A program made the position numbers and the translations under genes. The notes beneath the pieces were generated by a model. That model ran no database searches. It worked only from the letters and a program-made list of their open reading frames with translations, and had not been told where the DNA came from. 11,486 nucleotides of DNA from Flavobacterium psychrophilum (GTDB taxonomy: Bacteria; Bacteroidota; Bacteroidia; Flavobacteriales; Flavobacteriaceae). The stretch covers positions 1 to 11,486 of the forward strand of contig CAMAWK010000062.1 in the NCBI GenBank assembly GCA_945861915.1. Direction: 5' to 3'. Every line of letters begins with the position of its first letter. Position 1 is the stretch's first letter. This document shows, piece after piece, positions 1-7,171 of this stretch.

Positions 1-38
1 TTCAGTTTAATTTGTCAAAAAGGTAATTTTAAAATTAT

Positions 39-908
39 TTAAGGAACCGAATTACCCACACTTTCTGTCCAGAGCGAAAACCAATCTTCTAGTTCCATAT
101 CTATTGTGGTAGCCTTCATCAAATTGGCAATTCTATTTGGGTCCGCAGTGCCGCAAACAGGTAAAATCCCTGAAGGATGTTTCAAAATCCACGCAAGTAA
201 TAACACATCCAAGTCGACATTATATTTTGCTGCCAAAACGTTGGCTAATTCTTTGATTCGAATTGATTTTGCGTCTTCATTTTTGAAAACTTTCCCCAGT
301 GGCGACCAACACATGGGCTGAATATGGTTGGTTTGCATATAATCTAAACTTCCGTTGAGCATAGGTTCTAGATGGCTAATCGAAAATTCAATTTGGTTGT
401 AGTTTACTTTGATTTTAGTTTGCAATAAATCGGTTTGGCTGGGCGTAAAATTCGACACACCAAAATCTACTATTTTGCCTTCGCTTTTCAATTTTTCAAT
501 CGCCTCGGCAATTTCGTCCATTTGCATTAATGGACTTGGTCTGTGAAGCAAGAGCAAATCTAAATAGTCTGTTTTCAAATTTTGTAGCGATTGCTCCGCT
601 GACCAAATAATATGCGATTTGGAATAATTGTAATGCTTGATTTTTGTATCTCGGTTTGCCGACAGCAGTTGAATGCCGCATTTTGAAATCAGCTGAATTT
701 TTTCTCTTTCAATTTGGCTTTCGCCAAAAGCGGTTCCAAAATCGGCTTCAGTCGTGTAGCCACCATAAATATCGGCATGGTCAAAGGTAGAAATACCCGT
801 TTCGAGGCAGCTGTGCATCAAATGAATCATTTGGTTTTTGTCGAGATTTTTGCCCCAAACACCCCAAGTCATCGTTCCAGCTATAATTTTAGAAAAAGGA
901 TTTTTCAT
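39..908 (-). CDS. Aldo/keto reductase, YdhF-like
   Basis: Probable cytosolic NAD(P)H-dependent oxidoreductase of the aldo/keto reductase superfamily; the physiological carbonyl substrate cannot be told from sequence. At 289 residues it has the length of a complete single-domain (alpha/beta)8 barrel. The catalytic tetrad is visible: Asp43 and Tyr48 in FDHADIYGG, Lys76 in ISKCGI, and His122 in LLLLHRPSP. The GVSNFTP motif near residue 150 and the C-terminal LPVCGTADPNRI segment are where the family contacts substrate and the nicotinamide/phosphate of the cofactor. As I remember E. coli YdhF, these motifs match it closely (HADIYGGY, SKCGI, HRPDPLM, HFGVSNFTPAQ). The ATG at 906-908 gives a start directly before the first barrel strand (KIIAGTMTWG). 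The gene is divergent from moxR, ends close to the window edge, and has no obvious functional tie to the Bat cluster. Family assignment is firm; substrate is unknown. Confidence 0.93.
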   Translation of the reverse strand: MKNPFSKIIAGTMTWGVWGKNLDKNQMIHLMHSCLETGISTFDHADIYGGYTTEADFGTAFGESQIEREKIQLISKCGIQLLSANRDTKIKHYNYSKSHIIWSAEQSLQNLKTDYLDLLLLHRPSPLMQMDEIAEAIEKLKSEGKIVDFGVSNFTPSQTDLLQTKIKVNYNQIEFSISHLEPMLNGSLDYMQTNHIQPMCWSPLGKVFKNEDAKSIRIKELANVLAAKYNVDLDVLLLAWILKHPSGILPVCGTADPNRIANLMKATTIDMELEDWFSLWTESVGNSVP

Positions 909-1030
909 GATTAAGAAAGTAGTTTAGAAAAATAGAATAAATTTTTCGATTTAAAGATTATGAATTTAAAACCTTAAAAATATAAAAAAGCAATCACAAA
1001 ACATCCTTAAAATTGGATGTTTGCCATAAG

Positions 1031-1061
1031 TTTTAACCATTCTTTAACATCGTAGGTCTAA
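1031..1061 (+). promoter_or_regulatory. Candidate ECF-sigma-type promoter of the moxR-bat operon
   Basis: The 216-bp spacer between the reductase gene and moxR holds two TTTAAC hexamers one helical turn apart (1032-1037 and 1043-1048), followed by GTCTAA at 1056-1061. AAC at 1035-1037 and TCTAA at 1057-1061 are 19 bp apart. That resembles the GAACTT-N16/17-TCTRA layout of sigma-E/ECF promoters. I found no good Bacteroidota housekeeping promoter here; the nearest are seven-of-eight -7 boxes at 1016-1023 and 1070-1077 without a matching -33 TTTG. The site would give a leader of about 55-60 nt to the moxR start. This is inference from motif shape only. Confidence 0.3.
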
Positions 1062-1124
1062 AAAAAAATTCAATTTGCACCATCAAAAAATAAGAACAAA
1101 AATCACAGCAATAAAAACAGGAAG

Positions 1125-2129
1125 ATGGAAGAAAATACAACGACTTTAGACATTAGAGCGATTAATGAAAAAATAGAAAGAGAAAGTGCTTTTATCGATT
1201 TGCTTATCATGGAAATGAATAAAGTCATCGTAGGTCAAAAACACATGATCGAAAGATTGTTAATTGGTTTATTGGGACAAGGACACGTTTTGTTGGAAGG
1301 GGTTCCAGGATTAGCAAAAACATTGGCTATCAATACGTTGTCACAAGCTGTTCAAGGTTCATTTAGTCGTATTCAGTTTACGCCTGATTTATTGCCAGCC
1401 GATGTCGTTGGAACCATGATTTACAACATCAAATCGAATGAGTTTTCGATAAAAAAAGGACCTATTTTTGCCAATTTTGTCCTTGCCGATGAGATTAACC
1501 GTGCGCCAGCCAAAGTGCAATCGGCATTGTTAGAGGCCATGCAGGAAAAACAAGTAACTATTGGCGACACTACTTTTAAATTAGACAAACCATTTTTGGT
1601 TCTAGCAACTCAAAACCCAATCGATCAAGAAGGAACCTATCCGTTACCAGAAGCGCAAGTCGATCGTTTTATGTTGAAAACCGTAATCGATTATCCAAAA
1701 ATGGATGAGGAACGATTGGTTATTCGTCAAAATTTAAAAGGCGATTACGAAAAAGTAAATCCAGTAGTTACAGTAGACCAAATCCTAAAGGCTCAAGAGG
1801 CGGTTCGAGAAGTGTACATGGACGAAAAAATCGAAAAATACATTCTAGACATCGTTTTCGCGACTCGTTTTCCAGAAAAATACAAATTGGCAGACTTAAA
1901 ACCATTAATCAGTTTTGGTTCCTCACCTCGTGGAAGTATAAATTTAGCCAATGCAGCCAAATGTTATGCGTTTATCAAACGCCGTGGGTATGTAATCCCA
2001 GAAGATGTTCGCGCCGTGGTTCACGATGTTTTGCGACATAGAATTGGAATCACCTACGAAGCCGAAGCAGAAAACATCACTTCTGTTGACATCATCAACA
2101 AAATCGTAAACGAGATAGAAGTACCTTAA
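1125..2129 (+). CDS. moxR: MoxR-family AAA+ ATPase
   Basis: Cytosolic AAA+ ATPase of the MoxR type, a chaperone-like motor that typically acts with VWA-domain partners to activate or insert metal or cofactors into client proteins. Visible motifs in order: Walker A GVPGLAKT (59-66), the MoxR-typical FTPDLLPADVVG (85-96), Walker B ending in ADEINRAPAK (Asp122, Glu123), sensor 1 in ATQNPIDQEG (Asn164), arginine finger in QVDRF (Arg181), and sensor 2 in SSPRGS (Arg269). The length of 334 residues is normal for the family, and all catalytic residues are present. There is no signal peptide or membrane segment. It is the first gene of the eight-gene run, and the DUF58 gene follows after a palindromic spacer, the usual MoxR/DUF58 pairing. 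AGGAAG (1118-1123) abuts the ATG, too close to be a classical ribosome binding site. Which client it serves is not known. Confidence 0.97.
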   Translation: MEENTTTLDIRAINEKIERESAFIDLLIMEMNKVIVGQKHMIERLLIGLLGQGHVLLEGVPGLAKTLAINTLSQAVQGSFSRIQFTPDLLPADVVGTMIYNIKSNEFSIKKGPIFANFVLADEINRAPAKVQSALLEAMQEKQVTIGDTTFKLDKPFLVLATQNPIDQEGTYPLPEAQVDRFMLKTVIDYPKMDEERLVIRQNLKGDYEKVNPVVTVDQILKAQEAVREVYMDEKIEKYILDIVFATRFPEKYKLADLKPLISFGSSPRGSINLANAAKCYAFIKRRGYVIPEDVRAVVHDVLRHRIGITYEAEAENITSVDIINKIVNEIEVP

Positions 2130-2130
2130 T

Positions 2131-2198
2131 CAGCTATTAGTTATCAGCCTTTAGCGGTCAGCAAATACTGATGGCTAAAGGCTGATAACTAAATGCTG
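2131..2198. repeat. Long inverted repeat (hairpin) between moxR and DUF58 gene
   Basis: Arms 2131-2155 and 2174-2198 are complementary at 23 of 25 positions, including the unbroken 19-mer GCTAAAGGCTGATAACTAA and its complement. A further TCAG/CTGA stem (2158-2161 with 2168-2171) closes a six-base loop. It begins two bases after the moxR stop and nearly fills the spacer. No T-run follows, so it is not a standard intrinsic terminator; it resembles a dispersed REP-like palindrome and could also stabilise or partly separate the moxR mRNA. Confidence 0.85.
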
Positions 2199-2210
2199 AA
2201 AGCAAAAAAA

Positions 2211-3074
2211 ATGGATACAAAAGACTTACTCAAAAAAGTACGAAAAATAGAAATCAAAACCCGACGATTGAGCGATCATATCTTTTCGGGAGAATATCAT
2301 ACTTCGTTTAAAGGACGCGGAATGACTTTTAGCGAAGTACGTCCGTATCAATATGGCGATGATATTCGGGCTATTGATTGGAATGTAACAGCTCGTTACA
2401 ACGAAGCGCACATTAAAGTTTTTGAGGAAGAACGCGAGTTGACCATGATGTTGATGGTGGATATTTCGGGTTCAGAAAGTTTTGGTTCTAAAAACCAGTT
2501 TAAAAAAGATATTGTTACTGAAATTGCCGCGACAATGGCTTTTTCCGCAACAAATAACAATGATAAAATAGGCTTGATTTTGTTTTCGGATCAAATCGAA
2601 TTATACATTCCGCCCAAAAAAGGACGTTCACATGTTTTGCGAATCATTCGAGAATTGATAGAATTTCAACCCAAAAGTAATAAAACCGATGTGGCTCAAG
2701 CCTTAAAATTCTTGTCAAGCACACAAAAAAAGAAAGCCATTGTTTTTGTTATTTCAGATTTTATGTCGGAGGATTATGAACATACGTTGAAAATTGCTTC
2801 CAAGAAACATGACATTACAGGGATTCGAGTGTATGATATTCGCGAAGAAAAAATGCCTAATCTCGGAATGGTTTCGATGCTCGATGCGGAAACGGGCGAA
2901 ACGCAATTGATTAACACCGGTTCCAAATCGGTGCGAATTAATTATGAAAAATACTATCAAGAAAAGCTAAAGTATTTTAAAGAAACGTTTAGCAAATCGG
3001 GTTCGGGAGTAGTAAATACAAGAGTTGACGAAAGTTATGTAACCAAGTTGTTGGGGTATTTTAAATCGAGGTAA
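2211..3074 (+). CDS. DUF58 / VWA-domain protein, MoxR partner
   Basis: Soluble 287-residue DUF58 protein, the usual companion of MoxR ATPases; its biochemical role is unproven. The DUF58 signature is clear at residues 35-62: GRGMTFSEVRPYQYGDD, then IDWNVTARYNEAHIK. A VWA fold follows with a full MIDAS metal site: DISGS (Asp84, Ser86, Ser88), Thr159 in NKTD, and Asp183 in ISDF. There is no signal peptide or membrane segment, so it is cytosolic. I chose the ATG at 2211 (MDTKDLLKKV) because an in-frame ATG at 2193 lies inside the right arm of the upstream palindrome and adds only six residues (MLKAKK). ATG 2211 is preceded by a run of A, the favoured initiation context in this phylum. A 194-bp spacer with a hairpin repeat separates it from the next gene. 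Confidence 0.95.
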   Translation: MDTKDLLKKVRKIEIKTRRLSDHIFSGEYHTSFKGRGMTFSEVRPYQYGDDIRAIDWNVTARYNEAHIKVFEEERELTMMLMVDISGSESFGSKNQFKKDIVTEIAATMAFSATNNNDKIGLILFSDQIELYIPPKKGRSHVLRIIRELIEFQPKSNKTDVAQALKFLSSTQKKKAIVFVISDFMSEDYEHTLKIASKKHDITGIRVYDIREEKMPNLGMVSMLDAETGETQLINTGSKSVRINYEKYYQEKLKYFKETFSKSGSGVVNTRVDESYVTKLLGYFKSR

Positions 3075-3080
3075 AAAAAC

Positions 3081-3178
3081 TTAAACACAAAGTTCACAAA
3101 GAAGACACAAAGTACACTATTTTGTATTCTTCTAAAGCTTTGTGAGCCTAGTGCCTTCTTTGTGAACTTTGTGTTTAA
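3081..3178. repeat. AAAG-periodic palindromic repeat, copy 1
   Basis: Arms 3081-3104 and 3155-3178 are perfectly complementary over 24 bp, with weaker pairing inwards. Each arm carries spaced AAAG cores (CACAAAGTTCACAAAG), with AAAG at 3089, 3098 and 3109. The element starts six bases after the DUF58 stop. The same motif recurs between batA and batB and between batD and batE, so this is a dispersed family. There is no T-run after the stem, so terminator function is not supported. Confidence 0.85.
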
Positions 3179-3268
3179 ATAAATGGCAAAAAAAAATGAA
3201 AATTAATTTAAAGTGTTGAATTGTAAATTTCCTTTAAAATCAAAAATCTAAAGTTTGCTAAATTGAGA

Positions 3269-4891
3269 ATGAAAAAAATTATACTATATTTTCTATTTAC
3301 CACAGCCGTTTTTGCTCAAAAACAGTTGATAACTTCTATTGATACCACCAAGAACAGAATTGGTGCCGAGTTCAAACTTACATTCAAAACAGAGGTTGAT
3401 ACTGCTTCAAGAGTAGCATTTCCCATTCTTCGTAATTTTGGTGCACTTGAAGTAATTGAATCCTATCCTATTGATACGATTCGAAAAGATGATCGGTACG
3501 AATTAATAAAAAAATACGGTTTAACTCAATTTGATTCAGGAAGATATGTAATTCCGAGAGTGCAAATTCTCATTAATAACAAACCGTTTTTATCAGATTC
3601 TATCCTAGTCGAAGTTGCCAATGTGCAGGTGGATACCTTGAAACAAAAAATGTATGATATAAAAGATATTATTCCTGCTCAAGAAAAGATGGGCGATTGG
3701 TGGAAATATCTTTTGATTCTTTTATTAATTGCAGGTATTGGCGCGCTGATTTATTGGTACATAAAGAAACCTAAAAAGGCAAAATCAGAAGAAGAAATCT
3801 TTAAAACCCCCATCGAAAAAGCGACCAATAAACTCAATAAACTAGAGCAAAAGGAATTGTGGCAAAAGGGTGAAGTCAAAGAATATTATAGCGAATTGAC
3901 GGATATTGTTCGAAATTACATCGAAGAAGCCATCGAGATTCCAGCCATGGAAAGCACCACTTCGGAACTCATTGAAGGATTGAAGAAAGCCTCTTTGAAA
4001 AAGAAAATGAAATTGTCAAAAGAAACCATCGACAACTTATTTACGGTTTTGAAACAAGCCGACTTGGTAAAATTTGCCAAATCAAAACCGCTGGATTTCG
4101 AAATTACCGAAGACCGAAAAAAAATAGAACGTTCCATCGTTACTCTCGACAAAGCCATTCCAGTGGTGGTTGAAAACCAAGATGAGTCGCTACTCAACGA
4201 AATGCAAAGACTAGAACAACTTAAAAAAGAACAAGAAAAACAAAAAAAGAAAAGAATCACCATAGCAGTTGCTGTCGTTGTTGGAGTAATTTTTTGGGTT
4301 ACTACTTTTTTTATTGTCACAAAAGGATTTGATTATGTAATTGATAATGTCTTTGGAAATTCATCTAAAGAATTGCTCGAAGGCGAATGGGTAAAAAGCG
4401 ATTACGGAAACCCCGCGATTCGAATCAGCACGCCAAAAGTTTTGGTGAGAACCGATTTGAAAAAGATTTTACCACCAAACGGTTTGGCTTTAATCAAGGA
4501 CATGCAATCCTTTGCTTTGGGGAATTTTAATGATACTTTTTTCGTGATGGTTTCCACTTTGCAATACAAACAGGATACCCAAATTGATTTGTCTAAAGCA
4601 CTTGAAGGAGGCTTGCAAGCACTCGAATCTCAAGGAGCCGAAAATATGATTGTCAAGCAAGAAGAATTTGAAACAGGATCAGGAATTAAAGGCATCAAAG
4701 GCTATGGCACTTTTTCTAAAATTGACGAAGAAAATAAAAGCAGTACCAAGTATTATTATGAAACGCTTCTTTTTAGTCAAGAAGGCGGTTTGCAACAAAT
4801 TATGATTGTTCACGAAGAAGGCAACAGCTATGCCAATACCATTTCGGATAGAATTTTAAGCTCAGTTGAACTTCAAAACACCAAACAATAA
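3269..4891 (+). CDS. BatD-like envelope protein with second membrane segment and C-terminal periplasmic domain
   Basis: A 540-residue membrane protein of the Bat cluster; function unknown. Residues 1-17 (MKKIILYFLF…FAQ) are a signal peptide with likely cleavage before Gln17. Residues 18-120 look like a beta-rich Ig-like exported domain, and TM1 spans about 146-166. Residues 175-300 form a charged helical cytosolic region (EYYSELTDIVRNYIEE, IPAMESTTSELIE) resembling the cytosolic tail of BatD and DUF4381-type proteins. A Lys/Glu/Gln-rich stretch (311-329, possible coiled coil) precedes TM2 at about 331-352. The last 185 residues are periplasmic and end in ISDRILSSVEL, which faintly recalls PsbP/DcrB-like domains. 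The longest reading begins at a TTG (3263), but ATG 3269 gives the standard signal-peptide start. Its stop overlaps the batA start by one base (TAATG), implying translational coupling. Confidence 0.88.
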   Translation: MKKIILYFLFTTAVFAQKQLITSIDTTKNRIGAEFKLTFKTEVDTASRVAFPILRNFGALEVIESYPIDTIRKDDRYELIKKYGLTQFDSGRYVIPRVQILINNKPFLSDSILVEVANVQVDTLKQKMYDIKDIIPAQEKMGDWWKYLLILLLIAGIGALIYWYIKKPKKAKSEEEIFKTPIEKATNKLNKLEQKELWQKGEVKEYYSELTDIVRNYIEEAIEIPAMESTTSELIEGLKKASLKKKMKLSKETIDNLFTVLKQADLVKFAKSKPLDFEITEDRKKIERSIVTLDKAIPVVVENQDESLLNEMQRLEQLKKEQEKQKKKRITIAVAVVVGVIFWVTTFFIVTKGFDYVIDNVFGNSSKELLEGEWVKSDYGNPAIRISTPKVLVRTDLKKILPPNGLALIKDMQSFALGNFNDTFFVMVSTLQYKQDTQIDLSKALEGGLQALESQGAENMIVKQEEFETGSGIKGIKGYGTFSKIDEENKSSTKYYYETLLFSQEGGLQQIMIVHEEGNSYANTISDRILSSVELQNTKQ

Positions 4892-5892
4892 TGGGAAAAA
4901 TCACTTTTTTGAATCCTGAGTTTTTCTGGGTGTTTATTTTGATTCCAGTAGCTGCCGCTTGGATGTATTGGAAAAGAAATCAAGTAACAAATACCTTAAA
5001 AATAAGTTCGTTACAAGGGTTTAAAGGCAATAAATCTTTATTGGCAAAACTAAAACCTGTTTTAGATGTCTTTCGATTATTGGCGTTAAGCTCGTTAATT
5101 GTTGCTTTAGCAAGACCTCGAACGGTTGATGTAAGTAATCAAACCAAAACCACAAGAGGAATTGATATTGTGATGGCGATAGATGTTTCGGGAAGTATGC
5201 TTGCCAAAGATTTGAAACCCAACCGAATGGAAGCCCTCAAAAGAGTTGCTGCTAATTTTGTGGATGAAAGACCCAATGATAGAATCGGACTGGTGGTTTA
5301 TGCTTCTGAGGCTTACACTAAAACACCTGTGACTAGCGATAAAGCCGTAATTCAAGATGCGATTAGTAGCATAAAATATGATCGTGTTTTACAAGACGGA
5401 ACCGGAATCGGAATGGGATTAGCAACCGCCGTTAATCGTTTGAAAGAGAGTAAAGCTAAAAGTAAAGTAATCATTTTGTTAACTGATGGTGTCAATAATG
5501 CTGGTTTTATTGAACCCGAAACGGCTTCGGATATCGCCAAACAATACGGAATCAAAGTATACACAATTGCTATTGGAACCAACGGAATGGCAGAATTTCC
5601 GTATGCGATTGCCCCAAACGGTCAGTTTTTGTTTCAAATGATGCAAGTTGAAATTGATGAGCAATTATTGAGAAGCATTGCCAGAAAAACAGATGGAAAA
5701 TATTTTAGAGCAACCAGTAATAGCAAATTAGCCGAAATTTACGAATCCATCAACAAACTAGAAACCACGGAAATCGAAGAATTAAAATTTTATGATTATG
5801 ATGAAAAATTTCGATTTTTTGTCTGGATTGCAGGTTTTCTGCTTTTGTTGGAAATAGGATTGCGGAATACAATTTATAGGAGTTTTATATAA
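4891..5892 (+). CDS. batA: BatA, membrane-anchored VWA protein
   Basis: Inner-membrane VWA protein of the Bat (Bacteroides aerotolerance) complex. Hydrophobic segments at about 12-27 and 59-76 precede the VWA domain and another at 309-324 closes the protein, the classic BatA topology (333 residues). The intervening ALARPRTVD segment is typical. The MIDAS site is complete: DVSGS (Asp98, Ser100, Ser102), Thr171 in DGTGIG, and Asp199 in LLTDG. The region around residues 100-115 (SMLAKDLKPNRME) is shared with the product of the downstream gene, so batA and batB are tandem paralogues. Its ATG overlaps the stop of the preceding gene by one base. It is distinguished from BatB by the canonical DxSGS and by gene order. 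Partners are probably the other Bat proteins and MoxR; this is inferred from family context. Confidence 0.96.
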   Translation: MGKITFLNPEFFWVFILIPVAAAWMYWKRNQVTNTLKISSLQGFKGNKSLLAKLKPVLDVFRLLALSSLIVALARPRTVDVSNQTKTTRGIDIVMAIDVSGSMLAKDLKPNRMEALKRVAANFVDERPNDRIGLVVYASEAYTKTPVTSDKAVIQDAISSIKYDRVLQDGTGIGMGLATAVNRLKESKAKSKVIILLTDGVNNAGFIEPETASDIAKQYGIKVYTIAIGTNGMAEFPYAIAPNGQFLFQMMQVEIDEQLLRSIARKTDGKYFRATSNSKLAEIYESINKLETTEIEELKFYDYDEKFRFFVWIAGFLLLLEIGLRNTIYRSFI

Positions 5893-5895
5893 AAA

Positions 5896-6044
5896 GGTAA
5901 ACGCAAAGTACACGAAGGATGCGCAAAGCTCATAAAGTGTATGAGAAAGTAATAACTGTTAAAAGAATAATAAACCAAATAGTATCTAAAAAGTTTGCAA
6001 CTAACTTTGTGAACTTAGCGAATAACCTTTGTGCCGTTTGCGGT
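5896..6044. repeat. AAAG-periodic palindromic repeat, copy 2
   Basis: This long imperfect hairpin fills almost the whole batA-batB spacer (160 bp). Left arm 5896-5938 and right arm 6004-6044 are complementary at roughly 70-75% of aligned positions by eye. The arms carry the same cores as copy 1 (GCAAAGTACACGAAGG, GCGCAAAGCTCATAAAG; the right arm read in reverse gives AAGTTCACAAAG). The right arm ends nine bases before the batB start, so folding of the mRNA would place the A-rich initiation region directly at the foot of the stem. Confidence 0.75.
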
Positions 6045-6052
6045 AAAAAAAA

Positions 6053-7084
6053 ATGGAATTAGACGAATCAAAATATTTATATCTTCTTTTTATACTGCCA
6101 CTTTTGGTGTTACTTTTTCTATACAATCAATATTGGAAAAGAAAAAAACAGCTTGAATTCGGCGATTTAGATTTGGTAAAAAAATTAAGCCCAGAAAAAT
6201 CAGTTTTCAAACCTGTGTTGAAATTTGTGGTAGTACTTTTGGCTCTAACAGCTTTGATTTTTGGGTTGGTTAATCCAAAAATAGGCACCAAAATCGAAAC
6301 CGTAAAACGAGAAGGAATCGACATTGTTTTTGCGATGGATGTCTCCAAAAGCATGTTGGCAGAAGATGTAGCTCCCAACCGATTGGAAAAAAGCAAACAA
6401 ATTGTATCGCAAATTATCAATCAGTTAGGAAGTGACCGAATCGGGATTGTAGCGTATGCAGCGAGTGCTTTTCCGGTTTTGCCCATCACGACCGACTATA
6501 GTTCGGCAAAAATGTTTTTGCAAAGTATGAATACCGATATCGTTTCCTCACAAGGAACTTCGCTGGACGAAGCCATACAATTATCTGCTACTTATTTCGA
6601 TAAAAAAAGCAAAACTAGTAAATTATTGATTCTGATTTCAGATGGCGAAGACCATTCGGAAGGAGCGGAAGCAGCCGCTGAAGAGGCAACCAAACAAGGA
6701 ATGAAAATAATTACTATTGGAATCGGAACCGAAAAAGGAGGGCCAATTCCTTTAAGAGTCAACGGACAGGTAGAAAGTTTTAAAAGAAATAATAACAACG
6801 AAGTAGTCATTACCCAACTGAACAAGGAAAGTTTGACTACTATTGCTAAAGCTACCAAAGGCGGTTATGTGGATGGAAACAATACCAAAGTAGTGTTAGA
6901 ATATGTCAAAAATACGCTCGATTCTATTCAAAAAACAGAATTCGAATCGACACAAATGGCTGATTTTAAATCGCAATTTCAGTGGTTTTTAGGGTTAGCT
7001 TTTTTGTTTTTGTTTTTGGATATTTTCTTGTTAGATAGAAAAACAAATTGGGTAAAAAAATTGAATTTATTTAACGAAAAATAG
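6053..7084 (+). CDS. batB: BatB, membrane-anchored VWA protein
   Basis: Second membrane-anchored VWA protein of the Bat set, 343 residues, inner membrane. Segments 8-25 and 56-72 are hydrophobic, and a third is at 310-326 followed by a short basic tail (DRKTNWVKKLN). The VWA MIDAS reads DVSKS (Asp96, Ser98, Ser100) with Thr169 in QGTSLDEA and Asp197 in LISDGEDHSEG. The DVSKSMLAEDVAPNRLE stretch and the SDGEDHSEGA loop are the features I associate with BatB rather than BatA. The start is ATG 6053, preceded by a nine-A run directly after a palindromic repeat; no Shine-Dalgarno is seen. The TAG stop (7082-7084) coincides with the first three bases of a C-rich repeat unit, so the repeat may supply the stop codon. 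An 87-bp spacer leads to batC. Confidence 0.96.
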   Translation: MELDESKYLYLLFILPLLVLLFLYNQYWKRKKQLEFGDLDLVKKLSPEKSVFKPVLKFVVVLLALTALIFGLVNPKIGTKIETVKREGIDIVFAMDVSKSMLAEDVAPNRLEKSKQIVSQIINQLGSDRIGIVAYAASAFPVLPITTDYSSAKMFLQSMNTDIVSSQGTSLDEAIQLSATYFDKKSKTSKLLILISDGEDHSEGAEAAAEEATKQGMKIITIGIGTEKGGPIPLRVNGQVESFKRNNNNEVVITQLNKESLTTIAKATKGGYVDGNNTKVVLEYVKNTLDSIQKTEFESTQMADFKSQFQWFLGLAFLFLFLDIFLLDRKTNWVKKLNLFNEK

Positions 7085-7114
7085 CCCCTCCTAACCTCCC
7101 CAAAGGGGAGGAAC
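7082..7114 (+). repeat. C-rich hairpin repeat, copy 1 (batB-batC spacer)
   Basis: Layout is TAG, CCCCTCC, TAA, then a seven-bp stem CCTCCCC (7095-7101) / GGGGAGG (7105-7111) around an AAA loop, then AA. It shares its architecture with the copies at 7205-7230 and 7924-7949 but has longer, T/A-interrupted stems; both sides of the stem change together (CCTCCCC/GGGGAGG against CCCCC/GGGGG). No T-run follows. Confidence 0.8.
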
Positions 7115-7171
7115 AGTAACAAGCGAACCAAATAGAAACATAGTTTAGCTTAAAAAATTAGTAAGTACAAT

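Noticed and set aside
24..37. Palindrome TAATTTTAAAATTA at the 3' end of the reductase gene
   Set aside because: Pure A/T, expected by chance in this composition, and with too weak a stem for a terminator.
2131..2198. Hairpin considered as an intrinsic terminator ending moxR transcription
   Set aside because: The stem is AT-moderate, not followed by a T-run, and the next gene lacks any visible promoter of its own.
2193..2210. Upstream ATG for the DUF58 protein
   Set aside because: It lies inside the palindrome's right arm and adds only MLKAKK; MDTKDLLKK at 2211 fits the family start as I know it.
3183..3206. Eight-codon frame MAKKNEN after the hairpin, as a leader peptide
   Set aside because: A-rich by-product too short to support and with no regulatory structure following.
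3263..3268. TTG start two codons upstream for the BatD-like protein
   Set aside because: ATG at 3269 begins a normal MKK-type signal peptide; the TTG only adds Met-Arg.
3916..4320. 134-residue minus-strand open frame inside the 540-residue protein gene
   Set aside because: Low-complexity Ser/Phe composition, fully inside a well-supported gene, no recognisable motif.
6002..6009. TAACTTTG, a formal match to the -7 promoter box before batB
   Set aside because: It is part of the repeat arm, which is rich in TTTG by composition, and no -33 element lies at the right distance.
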